Assembly (NCBI GenBank): GCA_024640445.1
Contig: JAHEEZ010000103.1
Location: 1-11,937, forward strand
Reading direction: 5' to 3'
Source: Acidobacteriota bacterium
GTDB lineage: Bacteria > Acidobacteriota > Blastocatellia > Pyrinomonadales > Pyrinomonadaceae
Length of the DNA stretch: 11,937 nt
The position numbers and the translations under genes were made by a program. The notes below the pieces were generated by a model, which had not been told where the DNA came from, did not search any database, and saw only the letters and a program-made list of their open reading frames with translations. Shown piece by piece: positions 1 to 7,337 of the stretch; position 1 is the first letter of the stretch, and each line of letters begins with the position of its first letter.

Positions 1-1
1 T

Positions 2-772
2 GTCCTTTACCAGAGTTTCTTCTATAACCTTGCCCGCAAGCGTCCTGAGTTCATGAAGCGGCTGATCGCGAAAGGGGTTGAAAAAGAGGTCGGTGACGAG
101 ATAGCCGAACGGCACTTCAAGCCCGACTACAACCCTTGGGATCAAAGGCTTTGCCTTGTGCCGGATTCGGATCTGTTCGAATCGATCCGCGCCGGTAAGG
201 TATCTGTCGTTACGGATCAGATCGAGGAATTTACGGAAGAAGGTCTTCGCCTAAAGTCCGGCGATCTTCTGGAGGCGGACATCATCGTTACCGCGACGGG
301 TCTCGTCCTCAAACTGATGGCGGGATTGGATCTTGAAGTGGACGGTGAACCGGTGGATCTTTCAAAGGCTATGGCCTACAAGGGGATGATGTACAGCGAC
401 ATCCCGAACCTGGCATCCGCATTTGGATACACCAACGCGTCGTGGACCTTGAAATGTGATCTCACGGCTGAGTATGTCTGCCGTTTGCTGAACTATATGG
501 ACCGTCGCGGTCTTGCCAGCTGCACTCCGCGTCTTAACGATCCTACGGTCGCACCCGAACCCGCACTTGATTTTACGTCCGGCTACGTACTAAGAGCATT
601 GGAGACGCTGCCGAGGCAGGGCTCAAAGACCCCGTGGCGTCTGCATCAGAATTACTTCAAGGACCTGTCGATGCTTCGTTTCGGCCGGCTGGAAGATGGG
701 ACTATGGAATTCGCAAAAGCGCCGGCCAATGCTCACCTTCCCGAGAAAGCCATTGCCGGCGATCAAGATTAG
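2..772 (+). CDS. Flavin-containing (Baeyer-Villiger-type) monooxygenase, 3' part
   Basis: The frame is open from the first bases of the window, so only the last 256 residues are visible and the start lies upstream. Such enzymes use FAD and NADPH to insert one oxygen atom into ketones, alkanes or other lipophilic substrates, and are usually near 500 residues, so about half is missing. Recognisable stretches are HFKPDYNPWDQRLCLVPD (about fragment residues 38-55), followed by a DLF-SIR-GK-SVVTDQI segment, both typical of the 4-hydroxyacetophenone/AlmA-like monooxygenases, and DIIVTATGL (about 93-101), the ATG motif near the end of the nucleotide-binding part. The FAD-binding GxGxxG and Baeyer-Villiger fingerprint would be upstream and cannot be checked. 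A short-chain dehydrogenase starts four bases after the stop, suggesting a joint oxidation pathway. The family call is firm; the substrate is unknown. Confidence 0.88.
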   Translation, partial: VLYQSFFYNLARKRPEFMKRLIAKGVEKEVGDEIAERHFKPDYNPWDQRLCLVPDSDLFESIRAGKVSVVTDQIEEFTEEGLRLKSGDLLEADIIVTATGLVLKLMAGLDLEVDGEPVDLSKAMAYKGMMYSDIPNLASAFGYTNASWTLKCDLTAEYVCRLLNYMDRRGLASCTPRLNDPTVAPEPALDFTSGYVLRALETLPRQGSKTPWRLHQNYFKDLSMLRFGRLEDGTMEFAKAPANAHLPEKAIAGDQD

Positions 773-776
773 AGCT

Positions 777-1616
777 ATGAGTCTGACAAATGAGAGCGTA
801 GTGGTTATCACCGGCGCTGCGTCGGGTATCGGGAGGGCCCTCGCGGTTCGGCTTTCGCAGGAACCAATAACGGGCATCGCCATCGCCGATGTAAACGCCG
901 AGGCACTCAAAGAAACGGAAGATCTGATACGCAGGCCGGACCTCAAAGTGACCTCTCACCACGTCAACGTGGGGGACGAATCGGAAATGCGCGCGTTCGT
1001 CGAAGAGGTGTCGAGAGGGCACGGGCGAGTGTCTCACGTAGTAAACAACGCCGGCGTCGCTTTGGGCGGTGCGGTCAATGAGGTATCTCTCAACGACATT
1101 CGCTGGCTGATGGACGTCAACTTCTGGGGAGTCGTTCACGGTACAAAGCTGTTCCTTCCGATGCTGGAAAAGGAGCAGTCGGCCCATATCGTCAATATCT
1201 CAAGCATTTTCGGTATTATCGCGCCGCCGGGACAGGGGGCTTATGCGGCAAGCAAATTCGCCGTAAGGGGATTCACAGAAGCGCTTAGGCATGAACTGGA
1301 GGGATCCAATATCGCAGTTTCGGTCGTTCATCCGGGCGGGGTGAAGACCAACATAGCAAACACCGCCAGAATGGGAGTCGGCGTTACATTGAGCGAAGAG
1401 GAAATTGCGGAAAGAGTTAAGGAATACAACAAGAACCTTGCCTGGAACTCTCCCGAGAAGGCTGCGGAGATCGTTGTTGAAGGGATCAAGGCGCGAAGGC
1501 CCAGAATTCTGATCGGATCCGATGCCGGCTTGGTCAGCCTCATCGCAAGGCTTTTCCCGCGCCGCTATTTTTCGATCATCGATTATATTACCAGGGGCAA
1601 GATGCGTACGATGTAG
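777..1616 (+). CDS. Short-chain dehydrogenase/reductase (SDR), classical type
   Basis: This 279-residue enzyme is a classical NAD(P)-dependent short-chain dehydrogenase interconverting alcohols and ketones. Visible motifs are the cofactor loop TGAASGIG (residues 12-19), Asp38 at the end of the second strand, which favours NAD over NADP, NNAG (90-93), Asn115, Ser143, and YAASK with Tyr156 and Lys160, giving a complete Asn-Ser-Tyr-Lys tetrad. An in-frame ATG exists at 696, but that would overlap the upstream monooxygenase by 77 bases and add 27 residues without SDR character; the ATG at 777 lies just before the first strand and four bases after the upstream stop, so I chose it. The ribosome binding site is weak. 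Co-transcription with the monooxygenase is likely. A C-terminal extension of about 50 residues ends in a basic segment. The exact substrate cannot be inferred. Confidence 0.92.
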   Translation: MSLTNESVVVITGAASGIGRALAVRLSQEPITGIAIADVNAEALKETEDLIRRPDLKVTSHHVNVGDESEMRAFVEEVSRGHGRVSHVVNNAGVALGGAVNEVSLNDIRWLMDVNFWGVVHGTKLFLPMLEKEQSAHIVNISSIFGIIAPPGQGAYAASKFAVRGFTEALRHELEGSNIAVSVVHPGGVKTNIANTARMGVGVTLSEEEIAERVKEYNKNLAWNSPEKAAEIVVEGIKARRPRILIGSDAGLVSLIARLFPRRYFSIIDYITRGKMRTM

Positions 1617-1672
1617 GTCGGTTTCCTTTATGGACCTATTTGGATATGTACCTTTGCGGCCTGTAGGTGGCG

Positions 1673-1834
1673 TCACTCAACACTCATCACCCAGTACTCA
1701 TCTCCCAGAACTAGATGCCTTCACCACCCTCTCGCTTGGCTCATGGCAGGCGAGGGCGACTGCGCTCCAGTCTGATACGTCCTCATCACTCAGCACTCAG
1801 CACTCATTTCTCATCTCTCATCTTTCAACTCTCA
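1673..1834. repeat. CTCAT-type intergenic repeat block with central hairpin (copy 1)
   Basis: Two runs of short degenerate units built from CTCAT, CACTCAG and CAGTACTC (1673-1711 and 1781-1834) flank an imperfect inverted repeat. Its arms are GCAGGCG (1746-1752) and CGACTGC (1757-1763), with one mismatch and a four-base loop. A similar arrangement occurs in reverse orientation at 9131-9203. The block lies in the convergent spacer between the SDR gene and the Roadblock gene and has no convincing open frame. It is most likely a member of a dispersed intergenic repeat family; its function is unknown. Confidence 0.6.
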
Positions 1835-1872
1835 AAAGAGAACCGCCCGGACATTGCTGCCCGGGCGGCTTC
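1834..1872 (-). terminator. Rho-independent terminator after the pil/Roadblock operon
   Basis: Read on the minus strand, CCGCCCGG (1868-1861) and CCGGGCGG (1850-1843) form a perfect 8-bp GC stem with a 10-base loop, followed directly by TTCTCTTTT. It begins about 20 bases after the Roadblock stop codon. The plus-strand side lacks a T run after the stem, so it primarily serves the minus-strand operon. Confidence 0.75.
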
Positions 1873-1889
1873 GAAGTAAGAAACAGGTT

Positions 1890-2258
1890 TTAGTGGTGAA
1901 CGAATTCGGGTTCGAGTATCAGTCCCGCACGCATCAGCTCGTAGCGGCCTCGTCCGAAGCTGCCGTCGGAGTGGAGTATCATCGCGATGAAGTACTCCTT
2001 GCTCATCAGGCGAACGATAAAGGATTTGCTGTCTCCGGAGATCGTCATCTCGGTCAGTTTCCCAAGCTTTTCCTGCCTGTTGGCGCGGCTTGCCGCGATA
2101 ACCAGCGAAGAACACTCAGCGACCGTAATCTCCAGGTCAGGGTCCGGATAATCATTCCTCCAGACCTCTTCGACGGGGATACCGTCGAAACCCATTATCA
2201 AGACTCCAAGACAACCGTCTGTCCTTTGCAAAATATCGTGCAGGACTTTTCTGAACAT
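1890..2258 (-). CDS. Roadblock/LC7 (MglB-like) domain protein
   Basis: A 122-residue protein consisting of essentially one Roadblock/LC7 fold. The N-terminal helix (about residues 1-13) leads into the hydrophobic strand GCLGVLIMGFDGIPV (15-29), the characteristic strand-turn-strand with the D-G-I-P turn, then a long helix (about 40-60) and later strands around TEMTISGDSKSFIVRLM and EYFIAMIL. Roadblock proteins dimerise and regulate Ras-like small GTPases; MglB is the GTPase-activating partner of MglA, which sets the polarity of type IV pili in Myxococcus and Thermus. The ATG at 2258 is preceded by a GGAACGG stretch, and only 15 bases separate it from the pilQ stop, so it is the last gene of the pil operon, ahead of a terminator. 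No MglA-like GTPase is present in the window. The fold call is good; the role as a polarity regulator is inference. Confidence 0.85.
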   Translation of the reverse strand: MFRKVLHDILQRTDGCLGVLIMGFDGIPVEEVWRNDYPDPDLEITVAECSSLVIAASRANRQEKLGKLTEMTISGDSKSFIVRLMSKEYFIAMILHSDGSFGRGRYELMRAGLILEPEFVHH

Positions 2259-2273
2259 TAAATCCGTTCCGTT

Positions 2274-3896
2274 CTAGTTGCCCGGCTTGACTGCCGCAGG
2301 CTGAACTTCACTTGCCTGGGGTTGGTCTGCCGGATTTGGTTCCACGGGACGACCCTGCTGACCCGGAATTATGACCGGACGAGCTGAGTTCGACGCAGGG
2401 TTGCCGAGCGGCACGGGCTGCACAAGCAGGGCGCCATCATCGTCAGCCTTCGGAGCCGGATCGTAATCGGGCCTGTAAATGCGCGGTGTTATGAAGAACA
2501 GGATCTCGCTGGTGTCGCGTGCCGTCCTCTTGCGCTTGAACAGGTTACCGAAGATCGGGATGCTCGAAAGCCCCGGGGTCCGATCAACGATCTCGCTTTC
2601 TGAATCAAAAAGCGCGCCGCCGACTACTGTGGTACCTCCGTCGGGCACCATCACTTCCGTCTGCATCCTCTGGACGTTTATCGGCGGAGCACCTTCGGCG
2701 CCCGTGCTGGGCGGAACGGTGTTGTTCTCAGCGACAACGTTAAGGATTATCGTGCCTACATTTGTGATCTGCGGGGTGACCGCGAGCCTCAACGGCACGG
2801 GAACGTATTCCGTGGTGACGACCACACCGGCATCTGAGCTGTTCGGCTGTATCGTCGTTACAGGTATCTGCGATCCGCTTTCGATCTCGGCAGGCCTGTT
2901 GTTGAGTGTCGTGATGCGCGGGGTCGCGATCGTCTTGACCTGGCCCTTCTGTTCGCCCAACGCCAGCATGGCGCTGATCTGGGTCGTACCGAGTGCGCTT
3001 GTCGTCAGAGCAATGACCGTGTTCGCGACGACGTTTCCGTAGTCCGTTGACGCGCCGCCGACCGTCTCGCCGCCGTTGCCGATTGCGACACCCGAAAGCT
3101 TGAGTCCGAGGTCCCGGCTGAAGCTGCGCGTAGCGGCAACGATGCGGGCTTCGATCTCAACCTGCGGAGCGGGTTGATCAAGGAACGAGATGAGCTTGCG
3201 AAGCGCTTTAACGTTCTCAAGCACGTCCGTGATGATTAGAGTGTTTGTCCGGGCTTCTACCTCGACCGTGCCACGCCTGGAAAGACGCTTCTGGACTATT
3301 CCAAGGACGCCCTGGTCCTGGCCGGCCTGACCGGCAACACCCGCGCCTGAGCCAACGTTCGCGCTGGTCTGGCCGCCAGTGTATCCACTCGAACGTCCGC
3401 CCTGGCTCGCAAGGTTGTTCAAAGCCCTGGCATAATTGAGGCGGATGAATTCCGTATAAAGAGGAGCGCCGTCGAGCTGGCTTTCCTTGATCTGTTCAAG
3501 GATCTTTCTTTCCTGAGCAAGTGACTTCTGGTCCGAGATCCTGAGGATCGGGCCGTTCACCTGAACTCCCAGTTCCTGGGCCCTGAGGATCGAGTCGAGA
3601 GCGACGTTCCAGGGGACCTCGCTGACGTTTACCGTTACCGGAACGTTCTTGACGGACTTGTCGATCACAAAGTTCACGCCATATTGCTCTGTAATGTAGT
3701 TAAGGATGTCCCTTATGTCGGCATTTACGACATTCAGGTTGATAGCCTCACCCTGAAATCCCGCCTCACCGTACTTCATTCCCTGGTTCTGAGGCGCGAC
3801 GTTCTGAGCGAAGGCTGTCACAAGCAGGCTGCTCGTGATCAGGATTACAAATATGGCCCTTGAGCCTGTTTTGCCTAGTTTCTGAACAAGTGTCAT
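2274..3896 (-). CDS. pilQ: Type IV pilus outer-membrane secretin PilQ (short form)
   Basis: PilQ forms the multimeric outer-membrane channel through which the type IV pilus passes. The 540-residue protein has a signal peptide (about 1-30, cleavage after AFA), a secretin/TonB short N-terminal domain (about 52-120), an N1-type domain (about 144-240) interrupted by a Gly/Ser/Gln-rich insert (166-197), and the secretin domain (about 245-475). The secretin domain carries the signature VPDGGTTVVGGAL (417-429), followed by DRTPGLSSIPIFGNLF. A Pro-rich tail (about 478-540) follows. AMIN domains, which anchor many PilQ proteins to peptidoglycan, are not seen, and the protein is shorter than the usual 700 or so residues. 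The ATG at 3896 has GCGAGGT about nine bases upstream. It lies 122 bases after pilP and 15 before the Roadblock gene. A type II-like secretin is excluded by the pilMNOP context. Confidence 0.95.
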   Translation of the reverse strand: MTLVQKLGKTGSRAIFVILITSSLLVTAFAQNVAPQNQGMKYGEAGFQGEAINLNVVNADIRDILNYITEQYGVNFVIDKSVKNVPVTVNVSEVPWNVALDSILRAQELGVQVNGPILRISDQKSLAQERKILEQIKESQLDGAPLYTEFIRLNYARALNNLASQGGRSSGYTGGQTSANVGSGAGVAGQAGQDQGVLGIVQKRLSRRGTVEVEARTNTLIITDVLENVKALRKLISFLDQPAPQVEIEARIVAATRSFSRDLGLKLSGVAIGNGGETVGGASTDYGNVVANTVIALTTSALGTTQISAMLALGEQKGQVKTIATPRITTLNNRPAEIESGSQIPVTTIQPNSSDAGVVVTTEYVPVPLRLAVTPQITNVGTIILNVVAENNTVPPSTGAEGAPPINVQRMQTEVMVPDGGTTVVGGALFDSESEIVDRTPGLSSIPIFGNLFKRKRTARDTSEILFFITPRIYRPDYDPAPKADDDGALLVQPVPLGNPASNSARPVIIPGQQGRPVEPNPADQPQASEVQPAAVKPGN

Positions 3897-3964
3897 TGTT
3901 TCTTACCTCGCAAGATGTTCCCGTCCGTTCGGCCGGGACTCTGTTTGCTTTTGCTTTTGAACTT

Positions 3965-3995
3965 GCGCGTACGATTTTGCCTATTCCGTACGCGC
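3965..3995. other. Perfect inverted repeat in the pilP-pilQ spacer
   Basis: GCGCGTACG (3965-3973) and CGTACGCGC (3987-3995) form a perfect 9-bp stem with a 13-base loop in the 122-base gap between pilP and pilQ. No T run follows on either strand, so it is not a standard terminator. A second small stem, CGCCG/CGGCG (4004-4008/4014-4018), sits right after the pilP stop. Such elements can tune expression of the downstream gene by partial termination or by transcript processing; that role is inferred. Confidence 0.55.
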
Positions 3996-4018
3996 TTTGT
4001 GATCGCCGGATGACGGCG

Positions 4019-4744
4019 TCAGGACTTTTTACGTGAGCTCGAAGTCTGCCCCTTGGCTCCCTTCTTGTTCTTTGAAGAGTCTTTCGGTTCTTCCACGGCT
4101 TTCTTGTTCATTTCATCGAGCGGAGAAACGATCGTGCCGCCCTCAGGACTTGCACTGTCGGCCGTCTGGGTTCTCGGCGCATATGTGTCCGACGGCGCCG
4201 TTCCCTGGATCTCCTGTTCCATCGAGTATTGACGCAAGGCCTTGTTCTCGACAGATGAGACGAACTTGTTGTTGCTCCACTTGGTGACCTTGCGGAAAAC
4301 AAGTTTGTTCTCTTCCACCGCGACCAGCTGGCCGTCAAAGAACTTCTCACCAGGATAGATCGTGTACGAGAGCTTGATCGGAGTGGCTTCCACCATTGCG
4401 GCATACCCTCTCGGCGTTTTGAAGATACCGGTTACCGACATCTCGTCGAGCAGAAGCACGGACGTTACCTTCGGAACGGGGTTCCCCGCCAGCACCGCCT
4501 CTTCACGCATCCGCTTGTAGAAATCGATCCTTGATTCGATCGCGGGCGCCGAGACGACCATCGGTCCGGTTGGTTTTGCCGATCCGTCGCCCCTTCCATC
4601 ATTCTTCTTCTCATAGGCCGGCTTGCAGAACGGGTCGTTGCTGCACTGGGCGGAGACTTCATATGAGCTTCCACAAAGGAGGACGAAGCCGAAGGCCGCG
4701 AAAGCCACAGTAAGAATTCGTTTCGTGTTCGATTTAGTCATCAT
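4019..4744 (-). CDS. pilP: Type IV pilus assembly protein PilP
   Basis: PilP connects the inner-membrane PilN/PilO pair with the N-domains of the PilQ secretin. With the ATG at 4744 the product has 241 residues: a signal peptide (about 1-32, cleavage after VSA), a linker with two cysteines just after the cleavage site, a helix (about 72-87), and a beta-rich PilP core (about 94-155, VTSVLLLDEMSVTGIF through ENKLVFRKV). A low-complexity Lys/Ser/Pro-rich tail follows. Classical PilP is a lipoprotein, but neither nearby cysteine sits in a good lipobox, so a soluble or differently anchored form is likely. A GTG at 4753 would add three residues, and the purine-rich upstream stretch fits either start. 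Sequence similarity is weak, as is usual for PilP; position between pilO and pilQ supports the call. Confidence 0.83.
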   Translation of the reverse strand: MMTKSNTKRILTVAFAAFGFVLLCGSSYEVSAQCSNDPFCKPAYEKKNDGRGDGSAKPTGPMVVSAPAIESRIDFYKRMREEAVLAGNPVPKVTSVLLLDEMSVTGIFKTPRGYAAMVEATPIKLSYTIYPGEKFFDGQLVAVEENKLVFRKVTKWSNNKFVSSVENKALRQYSMEQEIQGTAPSDTYAPRTQTADSASPEGGTIVSPLDEMNKKAVEEPKDSSKNKKGAKGQTSSSRKKS

Positions 4745-4781
4745 TTCTCTCACTCTCTAGCTGTGAATTGAAAACGGTTGA

Positions 4782-5498
4782 TTACTTGGCGGGCTTTACT
4801 ACAGGAGGCACCGAAGTCTTGCCAGGCGCGTTGGCACCGGGCTTGGCCTGCTGAGCATTGGCGGGAAGCGGCTTGCCGTCTGGACCTACCAGAGGTTTGC
4901 CGTCCGGTCCTACCTTAGGAGGATCCGCAAAATTGTCCAGATCTTCCGGTGAAGCGTAGAAGGCGGTAAGCAGGAATTGCGCGTGGATCGTCTTCGTGGG
5001 TGACTGCTTGTCCAGCTGCTTGAGGCTAAAGTCAGTTATCGAAACGATCCTCTGCAGCTTCGCCATCTTGTCAAAGAAGTCGCGAAGGTTGTCAAAATTG
5101 CTGTCAACCTCGACCTCGACGGGCTTCGCCATTATGAAATCTTGCTGAGCATCTTCTCTGGGCGAGAACCTGCTGACGATCAGTCTTGAGCCGCGAGCGG
5201 TGTCTTGAAGACCCTGGAGGACGTTCGTGATCTCTCGCTGTTCCGGAAGCAGGACTTTAAGTTCGTCATACTCCACTTCCTTCGCGGCATAGAGGGATCG
5301 GAATTCGTTGATCCTCTGAGTTGCGATCTGAGCGGCCTGATTCTTGGCCTGCAACTGGGCGACCTCGTCGTTCAGTTTGCTCACCTCTTCGCGCATGTCG
5401 CGGGTCAGGAAATACCAGACCGTGAGATACATCAGCGAAGCGACGCATATCAGAAGCAGAAGTTGCCAATACCAGGTTAATGATTTGAGTCTATTCAT
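4782..5498 (-). CDS. pilO: Type IV pilus inner-membrane protein PilO
   Basis: PilO pairs with PilN in the inner membrane to align the pilus motor with the secretin. The 238-residue protein has a short cytoplasmic N-terminus, one membrane segment (about 11-31, WQLLLLICVASLMYLTVWYF), a periplasmic coiled coil (about 34-66), and a PilO-type ferredoxin-like domain (about 78-182). The tail (about 190-238) is rich in Pro, Lys, Ala and Gly and contains two tandem copies of VGPDGKPL (196-211). The ATG at 5498 is preceded by GAAGAG. It is 73 bases from pilN and 37 bases from the pilP start. The core length matches the family; the tail is an addition. Confidence 0.92.
   Translation of the reverse strand: MNRLKSLTWYWQLLLLICVASLMYLTVWYFLTRDMREEVSKLNDEVAQLQAKNQAAQIATQRINEFRSLYAAKEVEYDELKVLLPEQREITNVLQGLQDTARGSRLIVSRFSPREDAQQDFIMAKPVEVEVDSNFDNLRDFFDKMAKLQRIVSITDFSLKQLDKQSPTKTIHAQFLLTAFYASPEDLDNFADPPKVGPDGKPLVGPDGKPLPANAQQAKPGANAPGKTSVPPVVKPAK
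4866..4913 (-). repeat. 24-base tandem repeat in pilO encoding VGPDGKPL twice
   Basis: Two adjacent 24-base units encode the identical octapeptide VGPDGKPL. Synonymous differences between the units (for example GGACCG versus GGTCCA at Gly-Pro) show that selection kept the peptide while the DNA drifted. It lies in the periplasmic C-terminal tail of PilO. Confidence 0.8.
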
Positions 5499-5529
5499 CT
5501 CTTCAACATCCTTGTGTTTCGACTTTGCG

Positions 5530-5539
5530 GCCGTACGGC
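5530..5539. other. 10-base palindrome in the pilN-pilO spacer
   Basis: GCCGTACGGC is a perfect palindrome in the 73-base gap between pilN and pilO. Its CGTACG core also occurs in both arms of the pilP-pilQ inverted repeat. It could be a small processing hairpin or protein site; with only ten bases, chance is possible. Confidence 0.3.
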
Positions 5540-5571
5540 TTCAAGCTCGGTGAATTGTTTCGTGGCTGAGG

Positions 5572-6279
5572 CTAGGACTTGGGTCCGGAAGCCGTCTGGT
5601 TGCGATTGCCTTCAGGAGCTGCGCCTGATTCTGCGGCTAAAGCAGCGCCGGAAGAACTCCCTTTCTCAGGGGTGTAGGCACATTTGATCGTGAAATCGAC
5701 GACTTCGATTTTCGGTGCCTCGACGCCCTTGGCTACGACCTGCTGGCCAGCCAGTTCTTTGCGCTGCGTCTCGATGCCCAGGTTGGAAAATAATCCACCC
5801 GAAAATTCCAGACTGCGTCCAAACTGGGTGATAGCAACTTCGTTTCTGGAGCTACCTTTGATCGTGAGCTGGTCGCCCTGCTGATCCACGCTTACAAGGT
5901 GGATCTCAGGCGTCATCTTTATCCTTTCACGGAGTGCTTCAAGAACCGCGCTCGGGCCCGCTTGAGAAGAACGAAGCTTCTTAATGGCTCCTATTCGGAG
6001 GTCAATGTTCTTGATCTTCGCCTCAAGTTCCTTCTGCTCCTTCATCACGGCCTCGAGTTCAGCTGCTTTCCGCTTTTGCTCGCCAAGCTGCCGACCCGCT
6101 TCCGCTTTTGCTCTCACTGTGCTTATCACGTCCCAGCCGATGACACCGAACGTCATCACCATGACCGCGATTGCCATAAGCAACAGGCGGGTGACCGGGC
6201 TGGAGGCCTTGCGTTCGACCGCGGAGACCGCGCCGCCCTGTCTTTCCGTTACAGAATTAAGTAGGTTAAATCTAATCAT
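5572..6279 (-). CDS. pilN: Type IV pilus inner-membrane protein PilN
   Basis: PilN is the bitopic partner of PilO and docks to PilM through its cytoplasmic N-terminus. The 235-residue product begins MIRFNLL, the conserved INLLP-like PilM-binding motif (its final proline is replaced). It then has one membrane segment (about 31-52), a strongly charged periplasmic coiled coil (about 56-103), and an alpha/beta domain (about 108-202). A Ser/Ala/Gly-rich tail of about 30 residues follows. The start codon overlaps the pilM stop by four bases (ATGA, 6276-6279), indicating translational coupling and one transcript. Length is somewhat above the usual 180-200 residues because of the N-terminal linker and the tail. 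Confidence 0.93.
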   Translation of the reverse strand: MIRFNLLNSVTERQGGAVSAVERKASSPVTRLLLMAIAVMVMTFGVIGWDVISTVRAKAEAGRQLGEQKRKAAELEAVMKEQKELEAKIKNIDLRIGAIKKLRSSQAGPSAVLEALRERIKMTPEIHLVSVDQQGDQLTIKGSSRNEVAITQFGRSLEFSGGLFSNLGIETQRKELAGQQVVAKGVEAPKIEVVDFTIKCAYTPEKGSSSGAALAAESGAAPEGNRNQTASGPKS

Positions 6280-7337
6280 TTGACTTCCACTCCTCTTAAG
6301 GCCAGGCCGACGGCTACTGCCATTTCCGGCATGATCTCACTCAGGTAATCGGGATCGAATTTATTGGTGTCGACGTTGATGTGGCGGAAAGGATCGAGGA
6401 CCTCGACCGGGATCTCGAGTTTCCTCGCGAGCTCTTCTCTCAGGCCTGCCATCTTTGATCCGCCTCCGGAAACCAGGATCTTTTCGACCTGGATGTCGTC
6501 GTTGTCGCTGGTTGCGCGGTAAAAGTCGAAGGTCTTTTGGATCTCCATCGCGACCATTTCGGTCACGTTTCCGATAAGGGGCTCGATCGCTTTCGAGTCG
6601 ACATCTTCCATAGCCGCGGGCACACCGCGCTTTACAGCTTCCGCCTGCTGATAGCTAAAGCCAAGATTTTTCTGGAGGATATCGGTGAACTGGCTGCCGC
6701 CGATCGTCAGGTCCCTTGTGAACAGCGATTGGGTTCCTTTGACGATGTTAACGTTCATCGTCGAGGCCCCTATATTAAGGAGGGTAACGACCTGATCTTT
6801 GTCCGGCTGGTAGTTGACCTCGTAACAGTTCTGTAGAGCGAAGGTGTCAACATCGATGATTACCGGCTGTTTTCCGGCAAGCTGGATCGCCTGTTTAATG
6901 TTATTTAGCCTTTCCTTTTTGCACGCCGCGATCATCACGTTGGTTGAGTCAACGTCTTCTTCTGTAACGTGATAGTCCAGGCTGACCTCGGAAAGGTCGT
7001 AAGGTATGTGCTCTTCGGCGTGCCAATCGATCGACTCTTCGAGTTCCTCGCGGCTCATCGGCGGAAGAACAATGTTCTTTATTATGACGGAATGGCCGCT
7101 GACGCCAGTTACTACCTTAGGAGACTTGATGCTGCTTTCGTTGCAGACGATCTGGATCGTTTCCGCAACCGCGTTCAGCTCCATTATTTGCCCGTCTACA
7201 ACTGTCTCGTCAGGCAGGTTCTCAAAACCCATACTGACGAGGTTCAGGCTACTCATCTTGCCGTCAAGCTCAACTACCTTGACGGAGCTCGAGCCGACAT
7301 CTAAACCGGCAACGCTTTTCTTTTTACCGAACAGCAT
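6276..7337 (-). CDS. pilM: Type IV pilus assembly ATPase-like protein PilM
   Basis: PilM is a cytoplasmic FtsA/actin-like protein that binds nucleotide and the PilN N-terminus, tying the pilus alignment complex to the cell interior. The 353-residue protein shows the ASKHA motifs: phosphate-1 GLDVGSSSVKVVEL (11-24), phosphate-2 LLNIGASTMNVNIV (187-200), and the adenosine motif ILVSGGGSKMAGL (287-299), ending in AVAVGLALRG. The 1C-like subdomain with LPPMSREELEESI (91-103) is typical. The ATG at 7337 follows AAGGAG with about 11 bases spacing. It is the first gene of the pilMNOPQ-Roadblock operon, with a long upstream region that holds a promoter candidate. Length and all motifs match the family. 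Confidence 0.97.
   Translation of the reverse strand: MLFGKKKSVAGLDVGSSSVKVVELDGKMSSLNLVSMGFENLPDETVVDGQIMELNAVAETIQIVCNESSIKSPKVVTGVSGHSVIIKNIVLPPMSREELEESIDWHAEEHIPYDLSEVSLDYHVTEEDVDSTNVMIAACKKERLNNIKQAIQLAGKQPVIIDVDTFALQNCYEVNYQPDKDQVVTLLNIGASTMNVNIVKGTQSLFTRDLTIGGSQFTDILQKNLGFSYQQAEAVKRGVPAAMEDVDSKAIEPLIGNVTEMVAMEIQKTFDFYRATSDNDDIQVEKILVSGGGSKMAGLREELARKLEIPVEVLDPFRHINVDTNKFDPDYLSEIMPEMAVAVGLALRGVEVK

Noticed and set aside
696..776. N-terminal extension of the SDR from an ATG at 696
   Set aside because: It would overlap the upstream monooxygenase by 77 bases and adds a non-SDR sequence; the ATG at 777 fits the fold and operon spacing.
1673..1834. CRISPR-like array
   Set aside because: Units are short, degenerate and directly adjacent, with no regular spacers and no cas genes.
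2274..3896. Type II or type III secretion secretin
   Set aside because: The upstream pilM, pilN, pilO and pilP genes define the type IV pilus context.
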